Below, piece by piece: positions 26,522-37,792 of a DNA stretch of 64,000 nt. Source of the DNA: Xiheicaenibacterium sp046351325. Its GTDB lineage: Bacteria; Myxococcota_A; Polyangia; Polyangiales; Polyangiaceae. The stretch covers positions 111,684 through 175,683 of the forward strand of contig JAXLYR010000017.1 of the NCBI GenBank assembly GCA_046351325.1, in the 5' to 3' direction. Positions within the stretch are counted from its first letter, which is position 1. Each line of letters opens with the position of its first letter. The position numbers and the translations under genes were made by a program. A model generated the notes under the pieces. It did no database searches. It had not been told where the DNA came from and saw only the letters and a list, made by a program, of their open reading frames with translations.

Positions 26522-27688
26522 TCAGGCGAGCTCGACCAGGCCGGCTGCGCCCATGCCGCCGCCGATGCACATGCTCACGACGGCGTACTTGCCCTTGCGG
26601 CGCTTGAGCTCGTGCAGCGCGGTCGCGACGAGCTTCGCGCCGGTGCAGCCGAGCGGGTGCCCGAGGGCGATGGCGCCGCCGTTGACGTTGATCTTCTCGT
26701 CGGGGATGCCGAGCGTGCGCTGGCAATAGACCGACTGGCTCGCGAAGGCCTCGTTCACCTCGAAGAGGTCGATGTCCTTGACCGAGAGGCCGGTCTTGGC
26801 AAAGAGCTTCTGGATCGCGGGGACGGGGCCGATGCCCATGATGGCCGGGTCGACGCCTACAGTGACGTAAGCACGGAAGTACCCGAGCTTGGGCAGCTTG
26901 AGGGCGTCGGCCTTCGCCTTGGAGGCGAGGAGGGACGCGGCGGCGCCGTCGCTGAGCGGCGAGGCGTTGCCCGGCGTGACCGTGCCCTTCACCGCGAACG
27001 AGGGCTTGAGGGCGCTGAGTCCCTCGAGGGTGGTGTCGCCGCGCGGCAGCTCGTCGACCTTGAAGTCGAAGGTCTGTCGCTCGCCGCTGCTCGAGAACTT
27101 GATGCCCCGGACAGGGACGATCTCCTCGTCGAAGCGGCCAGCCTTCTGCGCGGCCGCGGCCTTCTGTTGGCTGCGGACGGCGAAGGCGTCTTGGTCAGCG
27201 CGGCTGACCTCGAACTTCTTCGCCACGTTCTCGGCGGTGATGCCCATTGGCGTATAGACAGTCGGGAAGCGCTCCATTGCCTCGGGCGAGGCGGATAGCT
27301 TGTTGCCTGTCATAGGAACCATGCTCATCGACTCGACGCCGCCCGCGACGACGAGATCGTTCGAGCCGATGGCGATGGCGCCGGCGCCGAGCGCGAGGGC
27401 CTGAAGACCGCTCGAGCAGAACCGGTTGATGGTCATCGCGCTGGTCTCGGCGGGCAGGCCGCCGAGGAACGCCGCGATGCGGGCGATGTTGAGGCCCTGC
27501 TCGCCCTCGGGCATCGCGCACCCGAGGATGACGTCCTCGACGTCGGCCGCGCTGACGGCGGGCACGCGCGCGAGGAGACCGCGAATGACGTCCCCGGCGA
27601 GCTCGTCGGGGCGCTTCTGGGCGAGGGAACCCTTGATGGCTCGACCGACGGCCGAGCGGACTGCATCGACAATAACGACGTCTTGCAT
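26522..27688 (-). CDS. fadA: Acetyl-CoA C-acyltransferase (thiolase)
   Basis: 388 residues with all thiolase signatures: the acyl-binding Cys in NRFCSSGLQALALGAGAIAIG, the His in GGAIALGHPLGCTGAKL, and the general-base Cys in SMCIGGGMGAAG near the C-terminus. VNEAFAS is also present. It cleaves 3-ketoacyl-CoA in the last step of beta-oxidation. Translation starts 18 bases after the fadN-type stop, behind a GGAGC ribosome site, so the two genes form an operon. The gene name follows pathway context; a biosynthetic role cannot be excluded by sequence alone. Confidence 0.93.
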   Translation of the reverse strand: MQDVVIVDAVRSAVGRAIKGSLAQKRPDELAGDVIRGLLARVPAVSAADVEDVILGCAMPEGEQGLNIARIAAFLGGLPAETSAMTINRFCSSGLQALALGAGAIAIGSNDLVVAGGVESMSMVPMTGNKLSASPEAMERFPTVYTPMGITAENVAKKFEVSRADQDAFAVRSQQKAAAAQKAGRFDEEIVPVRGIKFSSSGERQTFDFKVDELPRGDTTLEGLSALKPSFAVKGTVTPGNASPLSDGAAASLLASKAKADALKLPKLGYFRAYVTVGVDPAIMGIGPVPAIQKLFAKTGLSVKDIDLFEVNEAFASQSVYCQRTLGIPDEKINVNGGAIALGHPLGCTGAKLVATALHELKRRKGKYAVVSMCIGGGMGAAGLVELA

Positions 27689-27706
27689 TGTGGTGCTCCC
27701 TAACGC

Positions 27707-30079
<2,373 letters not shown>

Positions 30080-30223
30080 GGGTCAGGCTCCTTGAGAGAG
30101 GCGCGGACCTTAGCGCAGGATCGGTCGCAAAACCGCTCCTTCTAGCGGGGGCGTGGTACGTTGATCCTCTCGCGCAATCGGCGCGCTCGCGCACGCGCCG
30201 CGCCCCCTTGAGGAGACTCCGCC

Positions 30224-30925
30224 ATGACCCTAGCTTCCGACGCCGGAACCTTCTCGCCGACCCGGTTCTTACCTTGGGTGGCTGCGTTTGTCGGCCTCTT
30301 CGCCTGCACGAACGACTTCGATCAGTTCAACTTCTCGAGCGGTGGCTCGTCGACTGGGGGCTCGACCACGACGGGCACCGGCGCTTCTTCGACGGGTGGC
30401 AGCGGTGGTAACCCCACGACCGGCGGCACGGGTGGAATGGGGACGACGACCTCGAGCAGCACGGGTGGCATGAGCGTCGGCGGAGCGGGCGGTGCGGGCG
30501 GCACTGGCGTCGGCGGGACAGGTGGCACTGGCGTCGGCGGGACAGGCGGAACGGGTGGCGGCGGGCCGACGCACACAGTCCCCTGTGGAGTGGGCATCAC
30601 GTGTGACCTCGACGCTGGCGAGGTCTGCTGCTTCAACGACCAGAGCCAGAACCTCTCGTGCAAGACCAACGGATGCAATGGGCAAGAGGTCCCGCTCGCG
30701 TGCGATGACCCGACGGATTGCAGCAACGGGGATATTTGCTGTGAGCTCACGTCGGGTGGTGGCCCCAACGCGACCCTGTTTGGTACGGAGTGTCGAACGG
30801 CTGCAGACTGCCAGCTTCCAGACAATCTTCATGCGTGTGATCTCGATCTCGGCGACACGTGCCCTCCCAATCAGACGTGCGGAGATTCGCAGATCATGCC
30901 GCCGGGCTATGAGCGGTGTCTTTGA
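30224..30925 (+). CDS. Lipoprotein with Gly-rich linker and Cys-rich domain
   Basis: 233 residues with a good GAGGAG ribosome site. The signal WVAAFVGLFAC has a plausible lipobox (LFAC). About 85 residues of GGxGG/TGG repeats follow, including a GVGGTGGT unit in tandem. The mature domain has about 16 cysteines (GEVCCFNDQS, DICCELTSG, DDPTDCSNG, CPPNQTCG). This Cys pattern resembles the small disulfide-rich lipoproteins abundant in Polyangia. Function is unknown. A glycosyltransferase gene starts 15 bases downstream. Confidence 0.8.
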   Translation: MTLASDAGTFSPTRFLPWVAAFVGLFACTNDFDQFNFSSGGSSTGGSTTTGTGASSTGGSGGNPTTGGTGGMGTTTSSSTGGMSVGGAGGAGGTGVGGTGGTGVGGTGGTGGGGPTHTVPCGVGITCDLDAGEVCCFNDQSQNLSCKTNGCNGQEVPLACDDPTDCSNGDICCELTSGGGPNATLFGTECRTAADCQLPDNLHACDLDLGDTCPPNQTCGDSQIMPPGYERCL

Positions 30926-30940
30926 GCCTGCTCGCTCTCG

Positions 30941-32491
30941 ATGAGCTGGCTTCGGGCCGTGCTCGCTGATCGGGCACGGCGGCTCGTCTTCGTCTTTGCG
31001 GGTCTCGTCTTCGCCTTTCACCTCGCGTTCGCGGCCCGTTATGGGTGGTTTCGCGACGAGCTCTATTATGTAGCCTGCGCGCGCAGGCTCGATTGGGGCT
31101 ATGTCGATCACCCGCCCACTGTCGCGGTGATCGCGCGGCTCTCGCTGGCGCTCTTCGGTGACTCGCTCGTCGGACTCCGGAGCTTCGCGGCGCTCGCGGG
31201 CGCCGCGACGGTGGTGCTCTCCGCCGAAATCGCACGCACCTTGGGTGCAAGCCGCTATGGCCAAATGCTCGCAGCCTTCGCGACCGCGATAGCCCCTTAT
31301 GACTTGGTCGTAGCGCAGATTTACACGATGAACGCCTTCGAGCCGCTCGCGTGGAGCGGGGTGACGCTGCTCGTGCTCCGCGCGCTACACCCCAATCGCC
31401 CCGAGGGCTTCGAACGCGAGCTCCTCTGGCTCGGGCCGATCGCGGCGCTCGGTGTGCTCGACAAATACTCTGCAGGCTGGCACGTCGCGGGGCTCCTCAT
31501 CGGTGTAGCGGTGACGCGGCCGCGCGAGCTCTGGAGGTGGCAATTGGGCGCAAGCGCGCTCTTTGGCGGTGTCATGCTGGTCCCGCACGTGATTTGGCAA
31601 TTGCGACACGGCCTGCCGACACGCGAGTTCGCGGCGAACGCCCTCGCCAAGAACGAGCCGTATGGCCCATTGGGGCTCTTCGAACAGGAGCTCCTGCTCA
31701 CGCAGCCCATCCTTGCGCTCTTGTGGATATTGGGTTTGGGCGGGCTCCTCTTCGCTCGTTCGCTACGCCCTTATCGCGCGCTCGGTGTCGCGGCGCTCGC
31801 GGTCACGGCGCTCGTCTTCGCGACCCAAGCGAAGGCCTATTATCTGGGCCCCGCGTTCCCTGCGCTGTTCGCCGCCGGCGCCGCGTTCCTCGAGTCGATC
31901 ACCGAGCGCCGTGCGCGCGCCGCGCGATACGTCTTCCCGGCGATCTCCGGTGCGGTCGCGCTCGCGCTCATGCCGATGGCGGTGCCCGTCTTGGACGTGC
32001 GCACCTTTCAGCGATATTCGGCCTCGCTCGGCGGCTTCGGTGAGGCCAAGAGCGGTGAGCGCTTCGAGCGCGCGGCGCTGCCTCAGCTCTATGCCGATAT
32101 GTTCGGTTGGCGCGAGCTCGCGATCGCGGTCGACAACGCAGCCCTCGGCCTGCCGAGCGGCGAGCGAGAGGGCGCGCTCGTGCTCGCCCGCAACTACGGT
32201 GAAGCGAGCGCGATCGAGCATTTCGCCCGTGGCCCGCTCAGGGCTCGCGTCGCGAGCGGCGACAACGGCTGGTGGCTCTGGGGGCCGCCAGCCACCGAGT
32301 GGCCCGAGACGACCCTGCTCGTGGGCTACTCCCGTGAGGAAGCCGAGCGTTGGTTTGACGACGTACAACTCATAGCGCGCGTCGACCATTCTCTCGCGCG
32401 CGAGGACGAGCGGCACTTGCCGATCTGGGCGTGCCGTGGCCCGCGAGCCTCGCTCGCCGAGGCGTGGCCGAGCCTCAAACACTACAAGTGA
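30941..32491 (+). CDS. GT-C (family 39/ArnT-type) membrane glycosyltransferase
   Basis: 516 residues with about ten TM helices and a soluble C-terminal domain of about 150 residues. The first periplasmic loop carries the catalytic acidic motif GWFRDELYYVACARRL (DE) and, shortly after, GYVDHPP. Both are typical of GT39/ArnT/PMT-like enzymes. They move sugars from a polyprenyl-phosphate donor to protein or lipid acceptors on the periplasmic side. The acceptor is not predictable. It follows a surface lipoprotein gene in the same direction, which would fit a protein-glycosylation role but is not evidence for it. Confidence 0.88.
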   Translation: MSWLRAVLADRARRLVFVFAGLVFAFHLAFAARYGWFRDELYYVACARRLDWGYVDHPPTVAVIARLSLALFGDSLVGLRSFAALAGAATVVLSAEIARTLGASRYGQMLAAFATAIAPYDLVVAQIYTMNAFEPLAWSGVTLLVLRALHPNRPEGFERELLWLGPIAALGVLDKYSAGWHVAGLLIGVAVTRPRELWRWQLGASALFGGVMLVPHVIWQLRHGLPTREFAANALAKNEPYGPLGLFEQELLLTQPILALLWILGLGGLLFARSLRPYRALGVAALAVTALVFATQAKAYYLGPAFPALFAAGAAFLESITERRARAARYVFPAISGAVALALMPMAVPVLDVRTFQRYSASLGGFGEAKSGERFERAALPQLYADMFGWRELAIAVDNAALGLPSGEREGALVLARNYGEASAIEHFARGPLRARVASGDNGWWLWGPPATEWPETTLLVGYSREEAERWFDDVQLIARVDHSLAREDERHLPIWACRGPRASLAEAWPSLKHYK

Positions 32492-32494
32492 CCG

Positions 32495-32857
32495 CTATCC
32501 GAAGACTTCGGCATAAGCGTCCTCGTCGAAGCCGACGAGTACCTTGTCGTCGAGCACCACGACAGGGCGCTTGACGAGCTTTCCGTCGGCGGAGAGCGCC
32601 TTCACCAGGTCGGCGTCGGTCATCGCGTCGATCGCTGCTTTACCGAGCGCGCGATAGCTCTGCCCGCTCGTGTTGAGCCATTTGCGGACAGACTTGCCAC
32701 TCGCGGGAACCCACGCGGCGAGCTCTTTCTGTGTCGGCGGCTGCTCGACGATGGGGCGGAGCTCGTATCGAACGCCGCGCGCGTCGAGCCACTTCAGAGC
32801 TTTTTTGCAGGTGCCGCACTGCGCGTAGAAGAGGACTCGAGGGGTCTTCTTGGACAT
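32495..32857 (-). CDS. ArsC/Spx-family thioredoxin-fold protein
   Basis: 120 residues. FYAQCGTCKKALKWL holds a CxxC redox pair followed by the KA-x2-WL helix of the family, and LVKRPVVVLDDKVLVGF matches the conserved (K/R)RP loop. In ArsC the Cys is followed by a distinct Arg set for arsenate; the CGTC here looks more like Spx/YffB-type proteins. Regulatory, glutathione-dependent or reductase roles are all possible. No ars genes are nearby. The start is the first ATG in a normal family position; a longer frame upstream has no similarity. Confidence 0.82.
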   Translation of the reverse strand: MSKKTPRVLFYAQCGTCKKALKWLDARGVRYELRPIVEQPPTQKELAAWVPASGKSVRKWLNTSGQSYRALGKAAIDAMTDADLVKALSADGKLVKRPVVVLDDKVLVGFDEDAYAEVFG

Positions 32858-32893
32858 GCCGTGAGCTATGCACGAACGGACGCGTGCGAGAAA

Positions 32894-32921
32894 GGGGCGA
32901 ATCAAGCCCCCAATTCAATTG
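32894..32921. repeat. Hairpin repeat, weak third copy
   Basis: GGGGC / GCCCC around a 7-base loop GAATCAA, followed by CAATTCAATTG. It resembles the 45-bp repeats at 15885 and 52659 in loop length, loop sequence and right flank but is shorter and more diverged. The stop codon of the rhodanese gene, read on the other strand, lies inside it. Confidence 0.45.
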
Positions 32922-33268
32922 CCCCAGCGCGCCATGGCCCCGAGGTCGTAGACCTCGGCGAAGCCGCTCTTCTTCAGCATGCCGGCCGCGCTCGCCGACC
33001 GCATCCCGCTGGCGCAATAGACGACGACTGGCTTCTTCTTGTCACCCAGCTCTTTGGTGCGTTGCGGCAACTCGCCGAGAGGGATGTGAAGCGAGCCCGG
33101 GATATGCCCGGCATCGTGTTCCGCTTTGGTTCGGACGTCGACGAGCCGAGCCCCCGCTTTCACCAAGGACCGAGCTTTGTCGGGGGCGATCTTGCCAGCG
33201 AAAGCGCGAAAGAGCGACCACGCCACGAAGGCGAGGAGCACGACGAGGATGATGTTCCGCAAATCCAT
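32915..33268 (-). CDS. Membrane-anchored rhodanese-domain protein
   Basis: 117 residues: an N-terminal TM anchor (IILVVLLAFVAWSLF) and one rhodanese domain. The active-site loop VVYCASGMRSASAA contains the catalytic Cys in the family CxxGxR form. ARLVDVRTKAEHDAGHIPGS is the conserved first half. Such proteins transfer sulfane sulfur or move persulfides at the membrane. The ArsC/Spx-like gene lies 57 bases downstream on the same strand, and a weak hairpin repeat sits between them. Sulfur or redox stress is a shared theme, though a joint role is inference. Confidence 0.85.
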   Translation of the reverse strand: MDLRNIILVVLLAFVAWSLFRAFAGKIAPDKARSLVKAGARLVDVRTKAEHDAGHIPGSLHIPLGELPQRTKELGDKKKPVVVYCASGMRSASAAGMLKKSGFAEVYDLGAMARWGN

Positions 33269-33410
33269 GTTCAGCTCTTGGAGCCTACGACACGTTCAAA
33301 GGGTTCACGTCGCCGACGCGAGAGTCACACGAGCGTCACAAACCTCTCCGACCGGCGTCGCTTGACGCCTCGGAATGCTCGGGAGAAGGAGACTTGGAGG
33401 GAGAGTTCTC

Positions 33411-34388
33411 ATGCGTCTTGTTCGTCTGTCGGTGCTCGCGTCGGCCGCGCTCCTGACCCCGCTCTTCGGATGTACCTCGGATACGGACACAGACACGCAG
33501 CCCGAGCCCCACGTGGCCTACGACGGGACGCCGCTGGTCGACGGCTTCGACCCGCCCGCGCCGCCCGACGACGCGCTGCAGTTGGTCAGCCCCATCATTC
33601 GCGACGTCGAGCCAGGGGCGAATCGGGAGCTTTGTTATTACACGAAGCACATCCTCTCCGAGTCGACAGCGTTCCGCGCTGGGCAGGGCTTTCAGCACAC
33701 GGGCGGGCACCACGTCGTCGTCTATTGGACGACCGAGACCGAGGACGAAGATATCCACGAGTGCACCGAGGCCGACATGACCAAGCTGCATGTCCTCAGC
33801 GGCGGCGGCGCGGAGGCTGGCAACGGCATCGTCAACGAGCTACCGGCGGGGGGCGCGTTCCACGTCCCGGCCGGTGCACAGCTCGTGATGAACGTCCACG
33901 TGCTGAACGCTAGTGACAAAGCTGTCGACACGCAGGCCGTCGCCAATCTCTATTATGGAGACGAGAGCCTCGCGCCCCTGACGAGCTTCTACGTGACTGG
34001 GACCACTTTGAAGGTCGACCCGCACGCCCAGGGCTCTTTTACGACGAGCTGCGTCGCGCCCCGTGATTTCCAGGTCGTTCGACTGCTCGGTCACATGCAC
34101 GAGTGGGGCTCGAACTTGGTCATTACCCTCGACGACGGCTCGGGCCCCGAGATGGTCTATGACAAGCCCGGGTCGGACGAGTTCTCGTACAATCCGCCGT
34201 ATATCGACTATCCCACGACGGCGCCGCTCGTCGTCAAAGCCGGGACCACGATCACCGCGACTTGTACCTATCAGAACAACGAGGACAAGCCGCTCACCTT
34301 CCCCACGGAGATGTGCGCGGCGTTCGGCTATATCCTCGGCACCGAGGCCGAGTTTGGTTGTTCGGACAACGTCTGGAACAACCAATGA
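33411..34388 (+). CDS. PHM/DBH-like copper monooxygenase-fold lipoprotein
   Basis: 325 residues with GGAGGGAG before the ATG and lipobox LFGC. The fold matches the copper type II ascorbate-dependent monooxygenase superfamily. HTGGHHVVVYW holds the first-site His pair (CuH-like), RLLGHMHEWG the second-site His pair (CuM-like) and FPTEMCAAFGY the Met ligand. In peptidylglycine hydroxylating monooxygenase these are His107/108, His242/244 and Met314. The third CuH His is not obvious. Bacterial members are uncharacterised; copper binding or oxidation of a peptide, phenol or sterol-like substrate is possible. Confidence 0.8.
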   Translation: MRLVRLSVLASAALLTPLFGCTSDTDTDTQPEPHVAYDGTPLVDGFDPPAPPDDALQLVSPIIRDVEPGANRELCYYTKHILSESTAFRAGQGFQHTGGHHVVVYWTTETEDEDIHECTEADMTKLHVLSGGGAEAGNGIVNELPAGGAFHVPAGAQLVMNVHVLNASDKAVDTQAVANLYYGDESLAPLTSFYVTGTTLKVDPHAQGSFTTSCVAPRDFQVVRLLGHMHEWGSNLVITLDDGSGPEMVYDKPGSDEFSYNPPYIDYPTTAPLVVKAGTTITATCTYQNNEDKPLTFPTEMCAAFGYILGTEAEFGCSDNVWNNQ

Positions 34389-34404
34389 GCATCCGCTGAC
34401 AGCG

Positions 34405-34424
34405 CGTTGAACAATTGATCAACG
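34405..34424. other. 20-bp near-palindrome between converging genes
   Basis: CGTTGAACAATTGATCAACG matches its own reverse complement at all but two symmetric positions. It lies in the 46-base gap between the copper-protein stop and a converging lipoprotein stop. A bidirectional transcript end is the simplest reading; a DNA-binding site is possible. No T-tract is present. Confidence 0.4.
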
Positions 34425-34434
34425 GGCTGGTGAC

Positions 34435-34884
34435 TCAGGCGCCGCCGGCCCCGCCACCACCCCCGGCGCCGCCGGTGCCCGAGCAGTGATCCGGAATGCA
34501 CGCCGAGCCCTGCGGGTCGATATAACAGCTGGCCGCGGTGCCGCACTCAGCGTCCATTTGGCAGCTCAGCTTGGTGCAAAACCACTGATCCTGACCGAGG
34601 TCGGCGAGGCAGATGATAGCGTCCGCCTGATCGGCACACTCGCCACCGCCGGGCGTGCAATAGGTGCCGACTCCGATGTCGTTGCCCACGTCCCCAGGCT
34701 GGACGCACGACGTCACCGGCGTCACCGGGTCCCCCCCGGCGGAGCCACCATTGCCGCCGCTACCACCGTTCGCCGCCGCGCCGCCGCCGCCCTGAGGTTG
34801 ACCGCCAGTCCCAGTGTCGTCACCGCAGGCCGCGGTCATCAGGACTAGAATAGAAGTCAGCTTGAAAAGTGTCGCGTTCGCCAT
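34435..34884 (-). CDS. Lipoprotein with Gly-rich linker and Cys-rich domain
   Basis: 149 residues, ATG preceded by GAGGA. The signal LTSILVLMTAAC ends in a lipobox-like TAAC. A short Gly/Asn linker follows, then about ten cysteines (CVQPGDVG, GTYCTPGGGEC, FCTKLSCQMDAEC, CIPDHC) and a final GTGGAGGGGGAGGA run. The Cys-Asp-rich modules look like small calcium-type or EGF-like repeats. The C-terminal Gly run is unusual, since elsewhere in this window the Gly linker is N-terminal. Function unknown. Confidence 0.78.
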   Translation of the reverse strand: MANATLFKLTSILVLMTAACGDDTGTGGQPQGGGGAAANGGSGGNGGSAGGDPVTPVTSCVQPGDVGNDIGVGTYCTPGGGECADQADAIICLADLGQDQWFCTKLSCQMDAECGTAASCYIDPQGSACIPDHCSGTGGAGGGGGAGGA

Positions 34885-35069
34885 GCCGTCCTCGCTGGAG
34901 AGGGGCGCACCGTACAACGGATTCGACGGTGTGCGAAGTTGAGGGGAGCGCGAAGGGTGGTTGGGCTGGCTGGCACCCCAAAGCGAGGCGATGTCAGTAC
35001 GCCAGACTTGAGCGACAGATTCGTGCGCGCGTAGACTTTATGCTCACACCAAGCCGTCGAGTCCACACC

Positions 35070-36389
35070 ATGCGCCGCGCTCTCGTCTTCGCAGTTCTCC
35101 TGACCTCGGCAGGGTGCGCACAGGAGCGCGCTCAGTCGCGGCCCCCGCAGGTCCAACAGCCGGGGGCGCCGCTGCCCTCGGGGTGGGAGTGGCCGGCGTT
35201 GTCGTTGGCGCAGCCTGCGACTGCCCAATTGACCGGTGTGGCGACGTCGATGGCGGGCCTGCCTGCGCTGGTGCTGGGTGTCCAGCGTCCGTTCGACGCT
35301 CAGGCGCTCCGCTCAGGGAGCACAGGATGCCGTCCAGTCGAGGCGGGGCCGGGCCTCTTTTGGATGCCCACTTGTGGCGCCTTCCCCGTCCTTCGCAGCT
35401 CGCCGAATGTCCCATTGCGGCGAATGAACCTGCGTCCCGACTCGCCCTACGCAGTCGATCTGCGGCAAGGCGGTTTGGATGGGCCTGTCAAAGATCAGCA
35501 GCAGGTCGGGGTTTGCTGGTCGTTTGCGCTCTCGACCATCATGGAGAACAGCGCGCGCCGGCAAGGTCGCGGCGAGATCGTCGCGCCGCTCCACCTCATC
35601 TCGAGCGACGCCTGGGGCCAGATCTGGTCGAATGGAAAGACCGACAAACCCATCGTGCTCGAGGCCAGCTGGCCTTACGATCCTGTAAAGGCCTGCAAGC
35701 TCAAAGAGGATCCGGACGGCTGGTGCGAGCAGGCCTATCACGTGCGCCAGGGCTCCTGGCGTGAGGACCCGATGCTCGTCTCCGAGGTCGAGACCGCCAA
35801 TCAGCGCGGCGTGGTCAGCATCGTCAAGACCGAGCAAGTCGAGCCGACCTTCGACGGGCTCGCCGCGCGCATCGCCGAGGGGCAATCGGTCTATTTGTCG
35901 TTCCGGATCGACGACGCCAATTGGCAGCATCTGCGCACGGACTCGCTGCCTGACTATGTCGTAGAGGACGGCGGCGCCCACGCGGTCGTGGCGATGGGTT
36001 ATCGCACACAAGGCCCGCGCGGCCGGGAGATCCTGGTCCACAACAGCTGGGGCCCGGAGTGGGGCGACGGCGGGTTCGCCTGGGTCACGGAGAATACGCT
36101 GCAAGCTCACGCGATGGATGCGTTCGCCGTCGACGTCGAGCTGCCGGGGTCGGCCGGGCCGACGACTGCGACCAACACACCATTCCCAATTCCAATCCCC
36201 GGCAATCTGGGGATCCCGGGGATTCCCGGCCTCAGCCTACCTACCATTCCGGGGACTGACCCGAAGTCGACGCCCGCCCCGACTGCGGCCTGCGCGGCTG
36301 GGCAGGTCCGCGACGTCGTGTCGGGCGCTTGCACCGCTCCTTGCGGGAACGGTTGGCCCCCGGCGGGCGGCGCCTGCTTGCCCTTCTGA
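35070..36389 (+). CDS. Papain-family (C1) cysteine protease, lipoprotein
   Basis: 439 residues from an ATG giving a lipobox signal (VLLTSAGC); an in-frame ATG ten codons upstream also fits. The catalytic Cys is in VKDQQQVGVCWSFALS (about residue 149), preceded by the oxyanion Gln in KDQ. The His is in EDGGAHAVVAMGY and the Asn in ILVHNSWGPEWGDGGFAW. The order and motifs match papain. The C-terminal tail (about 110 residues) is Pro/Gly-rich (PGNLGIPGIPGLSLP) and ends with a small Cys-rich segment. A secreted or surface-held protease fits a predatory lifestyle; no propeptide is recognisable. Confidence 0.9.
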   Translation: MRRALVFAVLLTSAGCAQERAQSRPPQVQQPGAPLPSGWEWPALSLAQPATAQLTGVATSMAGLPALVLGVQRPFDAQALRSGSTGCRPVEAGPGLFWMPTCGAFPVLRSSPNVPLRRMNLRPDSPYAVDLRQGGLDGPVKDQQQVGVCWSFALSTIMENSARRQGRGEIVAPLHLISSDAWGQIWSNGKTDKPIVLEASWPYDPVKACKLKEDPDGWCEQAYHVRQGSWREDPMLVSEVETANQRGVVSIVKTEQVEPTFDGLAARIAEGQSVYLSFRIDDANWQHLRTDSLPDYVVEDGGAHAVVAMGYRTQGPRGREILVHNSWGPEWGDGGFAWVTENTLQAHAMDAFAVDVELPGSAGPTTATNTPFPIPIPGNLGIPGIPGLSLPTIPGTDPKSTPAPTAACAAGQVRDVVSGACTAPCGNGWPPAGGACLPF

Positions 36390-36449
36390 CGGAAAGACTT
36401 CGCGACGACTCGCGCCTGACCCCGTTGTCCTCTCAGGAGGGCAGCGAGC

Positions 36450-37589
36450 ATGAGTCGTCGGACTGCGATGTTGGTGGTGGGTTTCTCCGTCGCGCTCGCG
36501 GGCTGTGCGGATCGCGCGCCGCCCGCGCCGGCTCACTCGGGAGCCGACGACGAGGCCGCCGCACGGCCCACACCGGTCATTGCACCGTCCAATCCTGGCG
36601 CGACGCGATTGGACGTGGTGGACGCTGTCGTGGAGCGCACTGTGCCGACGGACGGCCCGGGCGCGGTCGTCTTGGTCGCGCAGGACGGCGTCATCGTCCA
36701 CGAGGCCGCATATGGAATGGCCGACCTCGAGAGGAAGCAGCCTATGGAGGTAGGCAGCGCCTTCAATCTGGCGTCGTGCTCCAAACAGTTCACCGCCCAC
36801 GCGGTCGCGCTCTTGGTCGAGCGCGGGCAACTGTCGCTCGACGACGACGTCCGCAAGTACATCCCCGAGCTGCCTGTCTACGACAAGAAGCGCCCCATTC
36901 AGCTGCGCGATCTGGTCTATATGATAGCGGGCTTGCCCGAGTACTTCGAGCTTTTCGACGAGCTGACCACCGAGACCAATGACGCGATTGTAAGTGCGCT
37001 CGCCAAACAGAGCGAGCTCGCGGCCCCCACAGGGACGAAGTACGAATACTCGAATAGCGCCTATGTGATGCTGGCGACGGTCGTTCAGCGAGTGTCGAAG
37101 AAGAGCTTCGGCGACTTCTTGGGAGAGTCCATCTGGCGCCCCGCGGGGATGACGCACACGCACCTCGAGCGACTCGGCGACGACACTGTGCAGGGCTACG
37201 CACGGAGCGACGCTGGCGCTTGGGAGATCGATCGCGACCCGACGCCTGGGGTCGTCGGCGACGGGGGCGTCGTCTCCACCGTGGAGGACCTCTACAAGTA
37301 TGATCAGGCGATGCGAGCTGACAAGCTAGTAAAACAATCTACGAAGGAGCTCATGCTCGCGCCCGGCAAGCTCGATTCGGGTGCGCCGCTCGACTATGCG
37401 TTCGGATTGATGCTCTGGGAGGAGGAGGGCGAGCGCGTCGCGTGGCACGACGGCAGCTGGAACGGGACCGCTACCTACTTTGCGCGGCATCAAGAGCAGA
37501 ATCGGGTGGTCGTCGTCCTCATGAACCAAACCGATGCTGAGGCGGCCGAGCTCGGCTCGGCGATCGAGGAGGCGATCGATGCCGAGTAG
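36450..37589 (+). CDS. Serine hydrolase, class C beta-lactamase/DD-peptidase family
   Basis: 379 residues with lipobox ALAGC (Cys19). The active-site triad motifs of the family are complete: SxxK in NLASCSKQFTAH (Ser109, Lys112), YxN in EYSNSAYVML, and HxG in VAWHDGSWNG replacing KTG. HDG/HSG forms are typical of esterase or DD-peptidase-like members rather than true AmpC. As a periplasmic lipoprotein it could trim peptidoglycan or hydrolyse esters. It lies 60 bases after the papain-like gene. Resistance should not be inferred from the fold alone. Confidence 0.9.
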   Translation: MSRRTAMLVVGFSVALAGCADRAPPAPAHSGADDEAAARPTPVIAPSNPGATRLDVVDAVVERTVPTDGPGAVVLVAQDGVIVHEAAYGMADLERKQPMEVGSAFNLASCSKQFTAHAVALLVERGQLSLDDDVRKYIPELPVYDKKRPIQLRDLVYMIAGLPEYFELFDELTTETNDAIVSALAKQSELAAPTGTKYEYSNSAYVMLATVVQRVSKKSFGDFLGESIWRPAGMTHTHLERLGDDTVQGYARSDAGAWEIDRDPTPGVVGDGGVVSTVEDLYKYDQAMRADKLVKQSTKELMLAPGKLDSGAPLDYAFGLMLWEEEGERVAWHDGSWNGTATYFARHQEQNRVVVVLMNQTDAEAAELGSAIEEAIDAE

Positions 37590-37591
37590 TC

Positions 37592-37702
37592 TCAGCTTGG
37601 CGGGGCGAGCAATCCAGCGTCGCCAAGAGCCTTCGCGAGGCGCGCGCCGAGGAGCGGCGCTGCCATCGGCGCGAGCGGCAAGAGATCGACGACGAGGTCC
37701 AC
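37592..37702 (-). pseudogene. Possible C-terminal gene remnant
   Basis: Within the 203-base gap between the beta-lactamase-like stop and the converging glycosidase stop, the minus strand reads a 36-residue open frame that looks protein-like: DLLPLAPMAAPLLGARLAK, ending LAPPS. It starts at a GTG without a ribosome site, with a stop just upstream. The amphipathic helix-like content suggests the tail of a decayed gene or a very small protein. Support is weak. The rest of the gap shows nothing. Confidence 0.25.
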
Positions 37703-37792
37703 TGCGGCGTTCGTGAGCGCAGTGGTCTACGCGTTCAGGAAATGAGGAGCTCGCCGAGGAAGCCCTCGGTTTGCGGTTTGCGGGGAGGAGAG

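Noticed and set aside
36450..37589. Antibiotic-resistance beta-lactamase
   Set aside because: The third motif is HDG rather than KTG and the family includes many esterases and peptidases, so resistance is not supported.
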